Positions 36,404 to 45,240 of a stretch of 64,000 nt of DNA are shown here, in pieces. The notes under the pieces are model-generated. The model saw only the letters and a program-made list of their open reading frames with translations. It searched no databases and was not told the DNA's origin. The stretch covers positions 890,001 to 954,000 of the forward strand of contig CP143946.1 in NCBI GenBank assembly GCA_036419695.1, given 5' to 3'. Positions within the stretch are counted from its first letter, which is position 1, and every line of letters starts with the position of its first letter. The translations under genes were made by a program, and so were the position numbers. The stretch comes from [Clostridium] symbiosum (lineage in GTDB: Bacteria; Bacillota; Clostridia; Lachnospirales; Lachnospiraceae).

Positions 36404-36755
36404 TGTAGGAGACTACAATCGGATAAAGAATAACTTGGCGGAGATCCGTGACTTAGCAGTGACAGTTTACCCGTCTTTTAGCATTATTGTCAATCCGGAC
36501 AAGAAAGTGTCTGAGTATCCCTATGCAGACGAAATCAATCAGCTGGAAGAGAATCTTGAGACAATCCGAGGCCATACGCTGCCATCTCTGCAGACCGGCA
36601 GCAAGAAGACATTTTATGCGAATCAGCCATATATTAAGTTTGATGAGCTGAACCGTCTGGAATCGGCTTGCCTGTTATTATACCAAAATTTAGTCGGACA
36701 GACGGAAGGGCGCCCGAGGCTTGAATTTACATTAGGAGGTGGGATATGGCTTTAA
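36357..36755 (+). CDS. Tail/baseplate accessory protein
   Basis: 132 residues from ATG 36357 behind AAGGAGGG. The N terminus WQEPKTNWSATDFINVGDYN recurs in many Clostridia tail clusters. Precise role unknown. Confidence 0.7.
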   Translation: MWQEPKTNWSATDFINVGDYNRIKNNLAEIRDLAVTVYPSFSIIVNPDKKVSEYPYADEINQLEENLETIRGHTLPSLQTGSKKTFYANQPYIKFDELNRLESACLLLYQNLVGQTEGRPRLEFTLGGGIWL

Positions 36756-37192
36756 AAACGAATTATCAGGACGCAGTATACGCACAGAAAAAATGGAGAT
36801 TGACAGAGAATAGCGATGGAACGGTGACACCGCAGGACGCAACTACTTATACCAAAAAAGGAGATCAGTTTGGGGCAAAGGATATTAACGCTACCAATAC
36901 AGCTGTCAATCACCTTAATCATGTCACTGAGGTGACATTAACAGTATCCGGATGGACAGGCAGCGCGGCACCATATGCCCAGACGGTAAATGTGGCAGGA
37001 GCCACAACCGACCTGGAGGCGATATTGGTCAGCGCGCTGGCCGACGGGGCGAGTGTTGCCACCCAAAAAGCGTATGCAAAGGCATTTGGTATTATCTCCA
37101 GCGGGACTGCATCGCTGGGAAATGGTACAGCCACTTTCAAAGCATATAAAAAGCCGGCAACAGATTGTAAAGTTGGGTTAAAGGGGGTGTAG
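36746..37192 (+). CDS. Small tail-associated protein
   Basis: 148 residues; N-terminal part small helical, C-terminal part beta-rich (EVTLTVSGWTGSAAPYAQTV). It overlaps the previous gene by 10 nt. Probably a fibre or baseplate subunit. Confidence 0.65.
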   Translation: MALKTNYQDAVYAQKKWRLTENSDGTVTPQDATTYTKKGDQFGAKDINATNTAVNHLNHVTEVTLTVSGWTGSAAPYAQTVNVAGATTDLEAILVSALADGASVATQKAYAKAFGIISSGTASLGNGTATFKAYKKPATDCKVGLKGV

Positions 37193-37195
37193 CAC

Positions 37196-38041
37196 ATGGG
37201 AAAGATATGGATGCCTGGTGGCGGTGGCGGAGTAGACCTGGACGTAGTAACGGCCGCCGCCGGTGATATCCTGGCCGGGAAGGTTATTGTGGACAAAGAA
37301 GGAAATCCACTGACAGGAACGATGGTAGACAGGGGGAACTGGAACGGAACCGTCGGAATGAATGGTGAAACTACAATCCCGGGAGGAAAACACGGGGGAG
37401 GCGGGAAGGTAAAAGGGCCGACTGTCACGCAGCGCGGTGCCTGGACAGGACGTATCGGCGCGAATGGAAAAATCACGATTCCGGAAGGCTATCATAACGG
37501 TAGTGGGTATGTAGACCAGAGCCTGGCAACCAAAGGATCTGCCACATATACCCCGGGGACATCCAATCAGACGATATCTGCCAATCAATGGCTTACCGGG
37601 ACGCAGACCATTAAAGGGGATGCCAACCTGGTGTCAAATAATATCGTCAAAGGAAAAAGCATTTTTGGGGTATCTGGTGGACGCAACTACATTGACAAAA
37701 TCGGTACGAGCTACAATTACGATGGATATGAAATGCCACGATCCTATAACACGGAACAGACGATATCGCTTAATACGCCGGAAACAGCGAACTATCCTTA
37801 TATCCTCGTTTATTGGGGGTGCGGTGGGGGAGGCTATTTCCCGCTGGCATCAGCAGCCGGCAATACGACCGACCGAATGTATCTTCAGTTCACATCCAGC
37901 CTTTACTATAAAATCTATATGCGCCGACCAACCTTATCGTCTTTGCAGATCATATTTGAGAAGGTATATGGATCTGGTTACGGACTATGCAATACGGCCC
38001 GTGTCAGGATCTGCGCTGGCTCCAACGTGCCATTTACATAA
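37196..38041 (+). CDS. Tail fibre-like protein
   Basis: 281 residues. A Gly-rich start (MPGGGGGVDLDVVTAAAGDI) and two related segments ending in IPGG/IPEG-H-G-G resemble fibre repeats. The beta-rich C-terminal third could bind receptor. Confidence 0.72.
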   Translation: MGKIWMPGGGGGVDLDVVTAAAGDILAGKVIVDKEGNPLTGTMVDRGNWNGTVGMNGETTIPGGKHGGGGKVKGPTVTQRGAWTGRIGANGKITIPEGYHNGSGYVDQSLATKGSATYTPGTSNQTISANQWLTGTQTIKGDANLVSNNIVKGKSIFGVSGGRNYIDKIGTSYNYDGYEMPRSYNTEQTISLNTPETANYPYILVYWGCGGGGYFPLASAAGNTTDRMYLQFTSSLYYKIYMRRPTLSSLQIIFEKVYGSGYGLCNTARVRICAGSNVPFT

Positions 38042-38091
38042 ATTTTAAAAACAGGAGGCAGAACCAAACAAAGAAAGAGAGGTATAAGAAT

Positions 38092-38346
38092 GTGACAGAG
38101 TATGGTGTTGTAGTAATTGTGGTTGCCATGATTACAACCGCAATTACGATAGGCGCGCCGGTGATTAAACTGAATACGGCCATTACAAGGCTGATCGTTA
38201 AGCTGGATAGTCTGGGGAAAGATTTTGATGAGCTGGAAATCCATAACCATGAGTCCCATAAACGGATTTGGGACCATAACGAAGAGCAGGACAAGCGGCT
38301 GGAAGATCATGAAAGCCGACTGAAAATTATTGAAAAGGAGAAATGA
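38092..38346 (+). CDS. Small membrane protein with coiled coil, lysis cassette
   Basis: 84 residues: an N-terminal span (VVVIVVAMITTAITIGAPVI) then a charged helix. It resembles XhlA-like holin helpers with inverted topology. GTG 38092 follows GAGAGG. It directly precedes the holin. Confidence 0.65.
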   Translation: MTEYGVVVIVVAMITTAITIGAPVIKLNTAITRLIVKLDSLGKDFDELEIHNHESHKRIWDHNEEQDKRLEDHESRLKIIEKEK

Positions 38347-38348
38347 GA

Positions 38349-38618
38349 ATGGATATGACACAGATTAGCACGGTAGTAGGGATTACAGTAATTTGCTACA
38401 TCATCGGAATGGGGTGCAAAGCATATGAAAAAATCCCGGATAAATGGATCCCGGTTATCTCCGGTGTAACTGGTGCGGTGCTGGGAATTGCTGGCATGTA
38501 CGTGATTGCAAATTTCCCGGCGCAGGACATAATCAATGCGGCAGCAGTAGGTATCGCCTCTGGACTGGCCGCTACGGGAGCAAACCAGATCGTGAAGCAG
38601 GCAGGTAAAAATGAGTAA
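38349..38618 (+). CDS. Phage holin
   Basis: 89 residues with two hydrophobic spans (VVGITVICYIIGMGC and GAVLGIAGMYVIANF) and a third weak one. It matches small class II holins of Firmicute phages. The ATG at 38349 is 8 nt from AAGGAG. It forms the membrane lesion that releases the endolysin. Confidence 0.8.
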   Translation: MDMTQISTVVGITVICYIIGMGCKAYEKIPDKWIPVISGVTGAVLGIAGMYVIANFPAQDIINAAAVGIASGLAATGANQIVKQAGKNE

Positions 38619-38637
38619 TCTTTGAAAGGAGTAAACC

Positions 38638-41445
38638 ATGCAGGGAACAATACAGAAATATGTGCTTGATATGGCAGATGGGAAAAAGAATGCGCCGCTA
38701 CGGGTGAAGCAGTATGACACCAATAGCCGATGGGCGAGTATTAGTCTGACTGCATTCGGGGAACCGTGGCCGGTTCCGGCCGGTTGCCGTGCCTGCATCG
38801 CTGTCAAAAAGACAGATGGCACCAGTGTACTGAATGACTGCACCGTCGAAGACAGCAACACGGTACTCGCACCCATCACTGACCAAACGACCGCCGTGCA
38901 GGGCATCCAGCAGGCAGAATTATACTTTCTGGCCGTGGACGGGGATATCAAGTCGCAGACTTTCCCAATTAACGTTTATCCGGCCATTATGGACCAGAGG
39001 GTGATTGAGTCATCTGACGAGTTTGGGACGCTTCAGACGGCTATCATCGGCGCCCAGGAGGCCACCCGGACGGCACAGGACGCAGCAGCCGAAGCGATGG
39101 TGCAAGCAGGTGAGGCTAGGGACGCAGCAGAGATAGCAATGGACGCCGCCGCCAGCATTGATGTGGCGGTACAGGCTGCGGCGGCCGCGAAGATGTCTGA
39201 GACAAACGCAAAGGCCAGTGAGACAGCAGCCGCGCAGAGTAAGGCAGATGTCGAGGCCATGAAAGTGGCATTTGCAGGCTACAACAAAACCGAGAGTGGC
39301 CGGAAGTATGCCAACGCTCTGACGACCATGAAAGAGGGTGACGGACAGGTTGTGGTAACGGATGCCTGGGAGGCACCGGTGGTCAATCTGGAGGTCGACG
39401 GGGCCAGCGAGCAGGTGGTGACGACGGGGGCGCAATTGTTGGACGCGAGTAAAGCAGCTGCGACCAATGGCGCTACAGTAAAAAATAATGGAAATAAAAT
39501 TACCCTATCCGGGACAAATGCGTATGCGGCGTTAGAACGTACAATACCAATAGGAGTAGTAGCAAACAAGACACTTACGTTATCTGGTAAAATTATCAGC
39601 CAGACGAACCAGTCCGGAAAGGCAGCAATACAGGCAGCCCTGACATTAGCAGATAATACAATACAGTACAATAATGTCACATCGGCAGGAGGGAAAGTAA
39701 CCTTTAATGTCCCCGTAGATGCTAAAGGGATGAACATACGTCTGATATCCAATAACACAAGTACCGCATTAGATACCCCCAATACAGTAGTATTTGCTGA
39801 TGTGATGCTTAATATAGGAACCACAGCCCTGCCCTGGGAACCCTACACCGGCGGCAAGCCATCCCCCAGCCCGGAATACCCGCAGGAGATTGAAAGCGTC
39901 GCCCATGTAGCCAACAGCGGGGCGCAGTTACTGAACTTGAAATCAAGGGCAGGTTCTCAGACGAAAAATGGCATAACGTTAACAATTAATGATGACGGCA
40001 GCGTGAAGGTCAATGGTACTGCTACAGATGACGCTACATTTGCCTTAAGTTCGAATGGCTATATGTCGCTGGATGTGGGGAAAAACTACGCCATAAAAGG
40101 GTATGGAATGAATACTGATAATAATTTTTACTGGCAATGCTGGATAAAAGATCCAGTTGGGTGGTTTAAAGATACCGGATCAGGAGCGACATTTTTATAC
40201 GGCAAGAAATCGGAATTTAATTTTGCTGTAATTGTCGAATCGGGAAAAACAGTTAATGCGACATTCTGGCCGATGCTTAACGCAGGCTCTACGCCGATCC
40301 CCTGGGAACCGTACAACGGCCAGCAGCGGGAAATTGACTTCAAGGTGGAGTCCAGCGGGAAGAATCTCTTTGATAAGTCGGCGGCCTATTCCTACAACGT
40401 GGGAGCCGTTGATATAGTGCAGTTAGACAGGGGTATCCGAATATCTAATGCAACTGCACGCACCTACGCATGCGCCGCGGTGAAACTTAAGCTTAAACCA
40501 CATACTACATACACCTTTTCTGGTGACATCACTGCACTTGCTTACAAAAGTATGATTGGTATCAGGAAAAGTATTGATGGAGGTTCCAGCTTTATTCCAG
40601 ACATGGTTGTTGCGTTTTCCACCGAAGCACCGGCCAGAGGCGTGGGCAGAACGTTTACCACTGATGAAAATGAATACTATGCCTTATGCCTGCTTTGTAC
40701 CAATGATGTGGCAACTACCGGAACTACGACTTTTGAGAACATCCAACTTGAAGAGGGCAGTAAATCGACCGCCTGGGAACCATACACCGGATATCAGAAA
40801 GTCACCATCCCCATCGCCGAACCCATCCGTGGAATCGGTGATGTCAAGGATCGGCTTTGTATGCGCGATGGCGTGTGGGGGATTGAACGACAGTTTGTAA
40901 AAATTGGCCTGGACGGTAGTGAAAATTGGGAAAAAGAGACAGCATATGGTAACGAAATATTTAGATTTAAAAGCACGGAATATAAATCTGTAATAAAAAC
41001 TGAGATTTTAAGTACCAGTCCAATAAAAATAATGTGTGATAGATTAATGGCAGGAAGCAGCGCAGAGACATACAAGCGCACAGAATGTATATCCTCAAAT
41101 ATTGGAGGAAATATATACATCTATCTAGACGCTTTCAGCAGTGGGGATGTCGATACATTTAAAGCTTACCTAGCGGAACATCCAATAACTGCTATTTTTG
41201 AACGCGCCACCCCTCTCTGGGAACCCTTCCCGGAAGACATCCAGGCAGACCTCAACGCTCTTGCCACCCACCCCGGCACAACCTATCTGACTGTCACATC
41301 CACCGACATCAGCGCGCCCATGCGGCTGGAATATGTCCAGGACACTCGCAAGGTCATAGAGGGATTACAGCTTGACATGGCCGAACAGATGGTGGAGCTG
41401 CAGGCGCAGATAGACCAATTAAAGGTAACAAATAATTTATCATAA
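38638..41445 (+). CDS. BppU-type tail fibre/receptor-binding protein
   Basis: 935 residues. The N terminus (DMADGKKNAPLRVKQYDTNS) is a BppU-like baseplate attachment domain; an Ala-rich coiled coil follows at about 135-210. Three modules come next, each opening with GAQLL or GKNLF and closing with WEPYTG or WEPYNG, probably carbohydrate-binding. A short C-terminal coiled coil ends the protein. It lies between holin and endolysin, as often in Clostridia phages. Confidence 0.82.
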   Translation: MQGTIQKYVLDMADGKKNAPLRVKQYDTNSRWASISLTAFGEPWPVPAGCRACIAVKKTDGTSVLNDCTVEDSNTVLAPITDQTTAVQGIQQAELYFLAVDGDIKSQTFPINVYPAIMDQRVIESSDEFGTLQTAIIGAQEATRTAQDAAAEAMVQAGEARDAAEIAMDAAASIDVAVQAAAAAKMSETNAKASETAAAQSKADVEAMKVAFAGYNKTESGRKYANALTTMKEGDGQVVVTDAWEAPVVNLEVDGASEQVVTTGAQLLDASKAAATNGATVKNNGNKITLSGTNAYAALERTIPIGVVANKTLTLSGKIISQTNQSGKAAIQAALTLADNTIQYNNVTSAGGKVTFNVPVDAKGMNIRLISNNTSTALDTPNTVVFADVMLNIGTTALPWEPYTGGKPSPSPEYPQEIESVAHVANSGAQLLNLKSRAGSQTKNGITLTINDDGSVKVNGTATDDATFALSSNGYMSLDVGKNYAIKGYGMNTDNNFYWQCWIKDPVGWFKDTGSGATFLYGKKSEFNFAVIVESGKTVNATFWPMLNAGSTPIPWEPYNGQQREIDFKVESSGKNLFDKSAAYSYNVGAVDIVQLDRGIRISNATARTYACAAVKLKLKPHTTYTFSGDITALAYKSMIGIRKSIDGGSSFIPDMVVAFSTEAPARGVGRTFTTDENEYYALCLLCTNDVATTGTTTFENIQLEEGSKSTAWEPYTGYQKVTIPIAEPIRGIGDVKDRLCMRDGVWGIERQFVKIGLDGSENWEKETAYGNEIFRFKSTEYKSVIKTEILSTSPIKIMCDRLMAGSSAETYKRTECISSNIGGNIYIYLDAFSSGDVDTFKAYLAEHPITAIFERATPLWEPFPEDIQADLNALATHPGTTYLTVTSTDISAPMRLEYVQDTRKVIEGLQLDMAEQMVELQAQIDQLKVTNNLS

Positions 41446-41458
41446 AAGGAGAAAAACT

Positions 41459-41701
41459 ATGAACAGAACTTACGAAAACTGCAAACTTTTAATCACCGCC
41501 GGCCGATATATCTACGAGGATATGTTTAACAAGCTGGATTTGTTTTTGATGATGGGACGCGTCACCGAAGCCGAGTACGTTGAGCTGACCGGCCTGCTGA
41601 CACCGCCGGAACCAACCCCAGAGCCGGAAGTGACGGACCCGGTAACACCGGTGGAGCCGCCAGCAGAGGAGCCAGAGACACCGAAGGATGAGACAGTATA
41701 A
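41459..41701 (+). CDS. Short XkdX-like protein with Pro/Glu tail
   Basis: 80 residues. The N-terminal half (LITAGRYIYEDMFNKLDLFL) resembles small XkdX-like tail proteins; the C-terminal 30 residues are a Pro-Glu-Thr-rich tail. Confidence 0.65.
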   Translation: MNRTYENCKLLITAGRYIYEDMFNKLDLFLMMGRVTEAEYVELTGLLTPPEPTPEPEVTDPVTPVEPPAEEPETPKDETV

Positions 41702-41702
41702 A

Positions 41703-41716
41703 TTGCGACGTCGCAA
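41703..41716. promoter_or_regulatory. Perfect palindrome TTGCGACGTCGCAA
   Basis: A 14-bp perfect palindrome at the stop codon of the XkdX-like gene, 12 of 14 bases identical to the dyad at 7108-7121. Possible regulator-binding site. Confidence 0.4.
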
Positions 41717-41726
41717 CAGTACATAG

Positions 41727-41750
41727 GGCCTGGGACAACCCGGGCCTTTT
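41727..41750 (+). terminator. Terminator before the endolysin
   Basis: GGCCTGGG pairs with CCCGGGCC around ACAA, followed by a short T run. Confidence 0.7.
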
Positions 41751-41780
41751 ATCATACACTGAAATAAGGAGAGTGATAAT

Positions 41781-42509
41781 ATGAGAGATATAACCATGTG
41801 CCATCCGCGCCTTCAGGAACTGGCATCAGAGCTGGTAAAGGTGTGCGCTGAACAAGGGCTGATTATTAAGATTGGAGAGACACTGCGTACCGTGGCAGAG
41901 CAGGACGAACTGTATGCCCAGGGGAGGACGAAGCCGGGGAATATTGTCACAAACGCGAGGGGAAGCAGCTATTCCTCCCAGCATCAGTGGGGTATCGCCT
42001 TCGACTTTTTCCGAAACGATGGACAGGGAGCCTACAATGAGAGCAGAAATTTCTTTGGACGAGTGGGCGCCGCGGGAAAGCAGATAGGACTGGGCTGGGG
42101 AGGAGATTGGAAAAGCATCGTGGACAAGCCACATTTATATCTGCCTGACTGGGGGAGTACCACGGCACAGCTCCGGCAGCAGTACGGCACGCCAGAGAAG
42201 TTTATGGAAAGCTGGCCTAAACCGGACGTCACGGGTTGGGAACGCGACACCCAGGGAAAATACCGCTACCGTAAACCCGACGGCCAATATGCCGCCAATG
42301 AGTGGCAGCTTATTAATCATCACTGGTATTTGTTCGATGCAGATGGATACATGCTGACGGGCTGGCAGAAATGGAATGGAAGAGTAGTATCCCGGGACGA
42401 ACCAGGGGACTGGTATTTCCTGGACAATACAGCCGGAGGACCGCTGGAAGGAGCCTGCTGGCATGAGAGGCCGGGCGGTGCCGGTGCCTGGGAGATTTGG
42501 AACAATTAA
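41781..42509 (+). CDS. Endolysin: M15-type L-Ala-D-Glu peptidase with wall-binding repeats
   Basis: 242 residues. The peptidase domain (1 to about 135) shows the zinc ligands His68 and Asp75 (SSQHQWGIAFDF) and His118 (DKPHLY). The C-terminal 100 residues hold choline-binding-type repeats (WYLFDADGYMLTGWQKW, GDWYFLD). It would cleave peptide stems of peptidoglycan at lysis. Confidence 0.9.
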   Translation: MRDITMCHPRLQELASELVKVCAEQGLIIKIGETLRTVAEQDELYAQGRTKPGNIVTNARGSSYSSQHQWGIAFDFFRNDGQGAYNESRNFFGRVGAAGKQIGLGWGGDWKSIVDKPHLYLPDWGSTTAQLRQQYGTPEKFMESWPKPDVTGWERDTQGKYRYRKPDGQYAANEWQLINHHWYLFDADGYMLTGWQKWNGRVVSRDEPGDWYFLDNTAGGPLEGACWHERPGGAGAWEIWNN

Positions 42510-42522
42510 AGATTTTTTAATA

Positions 42523-42556
42523 AAAAAGCGTCGACAATTCTTGCGCCGGCGCTTTT
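42523..42556. terminator. Bidirectional terminator after the endolysin
   Basis: AAAAAGCGTCG pairs with CGGCGCTTTTT. It separates the late operon from the convergent recombinase gene. Confidence 0.82.
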
Positions 42557-42560
42557 TAAA

Positions 42561-43451
42561 TTATTCTTTTATATAATATAATTCATAGATTCTACTACGG
42601 CCTACAAGCTTACCTTGTGCTCGCAGGGTTCGGATGATTTTATTGTGGGTCTCTACACTTATCAATCTAGGATGCATGCCTCGGTAAAGCTTTCCTAAAA
42701 AGCGATTATATCCGCAATAAAGAGGGTTTGTAATAATTTGCATAACTGCAAAGGGAGTGGGTTCCTTCCCCTTTTTCCCTTTATATCCACGCTCTTTACA
42801 TAAGTTTGCTACTTCGGAAAGATTTTTTCGTTCCAGATAAGTTCTTGTTGCAAATAAGACATATTCTGCCTCATGTTCGTTAATAGTAAACGAATCCTTA
42901 TCGTGCCGATCATAGCCTAGTACATAACTACAAGTGCGCTTGCCCTGTTCGGCCCTGTCCTGCATGACTAACATAACGTTTTCAGCAATGATTTCCCGCT
43001 CAAATTGCGCTACCAGACCGAGTATGTTGCGAATAAAGCGGCCCATTGGCGTCGAACTGTCGAATGGTTCCGAGTAGCTGGTGAGATAGACACCATGCTC
43101 CTCCATTTCTTCGCACATGTCCAACAAATCAGAGAGGCAGCGGGAGAATCTGGACAACTTCCAGACCAGGACCAGATCGAATATATCCTTTTTTGCATCC
43201 TGAAGTAGTCGTTGCAGTTCTGGACGGTGCTCGATATCTTTTGCAGAGATACCCCTGTCGGCGTAGAGATCATGCACCTCATAGCCTCTATCTTTACAGT
43301 ATTTGCGCAGCTTGTTCTCCTGGGCATCGAGAGATAACCCCTCTACTGCCTGATCTAGTGTGCTGACACGTATGTAGATTGCAACGACTTTTTTTGTCTT
43401 CTCGTCTTTTTGTACCTTATAACTTTTATATTTTCTTCGCATCTCAATCAC
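42561..43451 (-). CDS. Serine recombinase (resolvase/invertase family)
   Basis: 296 residues. The catalytic domain shows AIYIRVST with Arg28 and nucleophile Ser30, then LVWKLSRFSR and MGRFIRNILGLVAQFERE. Part of the Recombinase domain follows (TPFAVMQIITNPLYCG), but the zinc-ribbon and coiled coil of full large integrases are missing. It may be a shortened integrase of a nested element or a DNA invertase. GTG 43451 or ATG 43442 could be the start. Confidence 0.85.
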   Translation of the reverse strand: MIEMRRKYKSYKVQKDEKTKKVVAIYIRVSTLDQAVEGLSLDAQENKLRKYCKDRGYEVHDLYADRGISAKDIEHRPELQRLLQDAKKDIFDLVLVWKLSRFSRCLSDLLDMCEEMEEHGVYLTSYSEPFDSSTPMGRFIRNILGLVAQFEREIIAENVMLVMQDRAEQGKRTCSYVLGYDRHDKDSFTINEHEAEYVLFATRTYLERKNLSEVANLCKERGYKGKKGKEPTPFAVMQIITNPLYCGYNRFLGKLYRGMHPRLISVETHNKIIRTLRAQGKLVGRSRIYELYYIKE

Positions 43452-43592
43452 TCACAATCTAAATGGCATTGCCACATCATCAATAAACTTGCTCAATCTG
43501 TCGGTATGGTACCTCGTATGGATCGCCTTGGGGATAAAGGCTTGCAGCATTTTGAGGACACCCAGTTCAACCCATTTTGAATTGATATCCAT
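43452..43592 (-). CDS. 46-residue protein coupled to the serine recombinase
   Basis: Starts MDINSKWVELGVLKMLQAF, with GAGGAGG 5 nt before the ATG. Its stop touches the recombinase start, so the two are co-translated. It could be an accessory or directionality factor; no homology is recognised. Confidence 0.6.
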   Translation of the reverse strand: MDINSKWVELGVLKMLQAFIPKAIHTRYHTDRLSKFIDDVAMPFRL

Positions 43593-43616
43593 ATAATCCT
43601 CCTCTTGTTTTTCGGG

Positions 43617-43644
43617 AGGCGGCTATGGTATAATATAGCCGCCT
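43617..43644. promoter_or_regulatory. Perfect 10-bp inverted repeat
   Basis: AGGCGGCTAT and ATAGCCGCCT flank GGTATAAT. It lies 25 bp upstream of the recombinase operon and could be an operator, an attenuator or a recombination site. Confidence 0.55.
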
Positions 43645-43690
43645 GGTAACAGGTAGCGGTTGCGGTGTACTTTGGTCGGTTACGCAGCCA

Positions 43691-43987
43691 TTATTCGGCG
43701 GGGCCCACTACTTTCAATTTTACAACTTCAACAGGGCTGCCGCCGATTAAACGAGGAGTGCAGTTTTTGAGATTGTTTCTACTAGTCAATTCGTATCCTA
43801 TGCGGTCGCCAGATTTAAAATACAATTTTTTCCCCATGACTGACTCAGATAACTCAAAACCATCTGGTATCTCTACATAGTAAGGAGTAGAATAGATATT
43901 GTCCCGATCACTTCGCACCTCATTAAGACTCCATCCCCATCTTCCGGTTCTGACGGCATTCCATTTGTACATGATAACTTTTTTCAT
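43691..43987 (-). CDS. Hypothetical protein
   Basis: 98 residues, beta-rich, starting MKKVIMYKWNAVRTGRWGWS, behind AAGGAAGG. Part of the accessory right arm; unknown. Confidence 0.65.
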   Translation of the reverse strand: MKKVIMYKWNAVRTGRWGWSLNEVRSDRDNIYSTPYYVEIPDGFELSESVMGKKLYFKSGDRIGYELTSRNNLKNCTPRLIGGSPVEVVKLKVVGPAE

Positions 43988-44015
43988 TTTCCTTCCTTCT
44001 TTCTTTCAAAAATAA

Positions 44016-44186
44016 TTATTTTGTATCGATGTAGTTTATTATGATATCACCACATCCGTTATCGCTAAGTACGTATGTTGTATTTTCATCTTCTGCATCT
44101 GCTTCCCATTCGCCCTCGTCATTAATGTATATATTATTGATGGTCAAAACATCATACGAGTTGTCAGCCAGCCAGTTTTCAATCAT
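44016..44186 (-). CDS. Small acidic hypothetical protein, possibly 5'-truncated
   Basis: 56 residues from ATG 44186, net acidic (MIENWLADNSYDVLTINNIY). The frame stays open about 16 codons upstream with no normal start and no good ribosome site at the ATG, so the gene may have lost its 5' end. Confidence 0.45.
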   Translation of the reverse strand: MIENWLADNSYDVLTINNIYINDEGEWEADAEDENTTYVLSDNGCGDIIINYIDTK

Positions 44187-44290
44187 TATCTCAAATATCT
44201 CTTTGCTATATTTCGTATTTCCCTTCTTTCTCCCAGCCTATTTCCGGACCGGGCTTGGTTATTTTTTCAAGCTTTTATCCAATGTTTTTT

Positions 44291-44638
44291 CTACACATAA
44301 TCCAATGCCAGTTTTCTTATGCTGTCCCGGCTTCCTTCCCAATATTTTTCGCTGAAATTGAAATGAAGACCGTATCTTCTAAGTATCTCTTTACATCTGA
44401 AGGTGTTCCCGCTTACGATCCCATCGCCGAGATTAAAATGTACAGAGCATCCTGCAATCTCTCCATAAAAATAACTGGAAGCAATTTTTTCACTTGTAGC
44501 AACGGCTTTCTTCGCTTTAGCCCAAGCTCGTTTAAGACACTCTGAAAAGCTAAGCTTATATTCAGCGACACATTGCTGGAAATCCCTGTACAGTCTCCAT
44601 GCTTCTTTCATAATGTTTGATAAATTATATTTCTTCAT
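44291..44638 (-). CDS. Hypothetical protein, divergent from the AbrB-like gene
   Basis: 115 residues, basic and helical N-terminal half (SFSECLKRAWAKAKKAVATS). AGGAGG precedes the ATG. It shares the operator-rich 44639-44831 region with the AbrB-like gene and is probably controlled by it. Confidence 0.65.
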   Translation of the reverse strand: MKKYNLSNIMKEAWRLYRDFQQCVAEYKLSFSECLKRAWAKAKKAVATSEKIASSYFYGEIAGCSVHFNLGDGIVSGNTFRCKEILRRYGLHFNFSEKYWEGSRDSIRKLALDYV

Positions 44639-44698
44639 ATTCTTTTCCTCCTGAGTGTTTATTTGCTGTTGTCTTAACTTCTGATATCATTATAATAT

Positions 44699-44710
44699 AT
44701 TCGTACGAAT
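44699..44710. promoter_or_regulatory. Operator ATTCGTACGAAT, copy 1
   Basis: Perfect 12-bp palindrome; first of four copies before the AbrB-like gene. Confidence 0.65.
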
Positions 44711-44732
44711 AAAACAATAGGCAATATATCTA

Positions 44733-44744
44733 AATCGTACGAAT
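44733..44744. promoter_or_regulatory. Operator copy 2
   Basis: AATCGTACGAAT, one change from the palindrome. Confidence 0.65.
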
Positions 44745-44756
44745 GATTTTTGTGAA

Positions 44757-44768
44757 AATCGTACGAAT
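44757..44768. promoter_or_regulatory. Operator copy 3
   Basis: AATCGTACGAAT, identical to copy 2 and 24 bp from it. Confidence 0.65.
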
Positions 44769-44787
44769 AAATATTAAGCCTTGTAAT

Positions 44788-44799
44788 ATTCGTACAAAT
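44788..44799. promoter_or_regulatory. Operator copy 4, in a promoter spacer
   Basis: ATTCGTACAAAT lies between a weak TTGTAA (44781) and a TATAAT (44802-44807), so binding would block the promoter of the AbrB-like gene. Confidence 0.65.
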
Positions 44800-44831
44800 A
44801 GTATAATCTATAAGAAAAGAGGAGGGATGAC

Positions 44832-45011
44832 ATGGAACCGATTAAAAGGAAAATATTATTTAACAGACCCGGAGGGACAGCCAGTAAAAATTCGATCATG
44901 GCGAGATTAACGTTGCCTCCAGAATTTGTGAAAGAACTGGGGATTACACCGGATGAAAAAGAGGTAATTATATCTCTGGTTGACAAGAAGATAGTAATAG
45001 AAAAAGCTTGA
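44832..45011 (+). CDS. AbrB/MazE-like transcription factor or antitoxin
   Basis: 59 residues. MARLTLPPEFVKELGITPDE and VIISLVDKKIVIEKA match the swapped-hairpin AbrB fold. GGAGGG precedes the ATG. The upstream palindromes suggest autoregulation. In the +1 frame the sequence continues for about 20 helical residues (KEIVKKVIKEAER), so the gene may once have been longer. No toxin gene is obvious next to it. Confidence 0.72.
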   Translation: MEPIKRKILFNRPGGTASKNSIMARLTLPPEFVKELGITPDEKEVIISLVDKKIVIEKA

Positions 45012-45074
45012 TACAGATAAAGCAAAAGAGATTGTTAAAAAGGTAATCAAAGAAGCTGAAAGACAGTAATAAAA

Positions 45075-45095
45075 AAAGCCTACAGATTAGGCTTT
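45075..45095. terminator. Terminator after the AbrB-like gene
   Basis: AAAGCCTA pairs with TAGGCTTT around CAGAT. The region 45096-45240 beyond it shows no gene I can support. Confidence 0.65.
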
Positions 45096-45240
45096 AGGGA
45101 TTACCAGGGAGGGTGGACTTGCCACCGCTCCCCAGCAAATAGAGTATATCAAAACTGACAATAAATATCAAGAGAAGTATTTGATTGGCATGACCTGCGG
45201 GGAGACACGACTCTTCACTGGCCTCGCCACACATATCCTA

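Noticed and set aside
44774..45025. 83-codon minus-strand frame
   Set aside because: It is antisense to the AbrB-like gene and runs through its operators and promoter.
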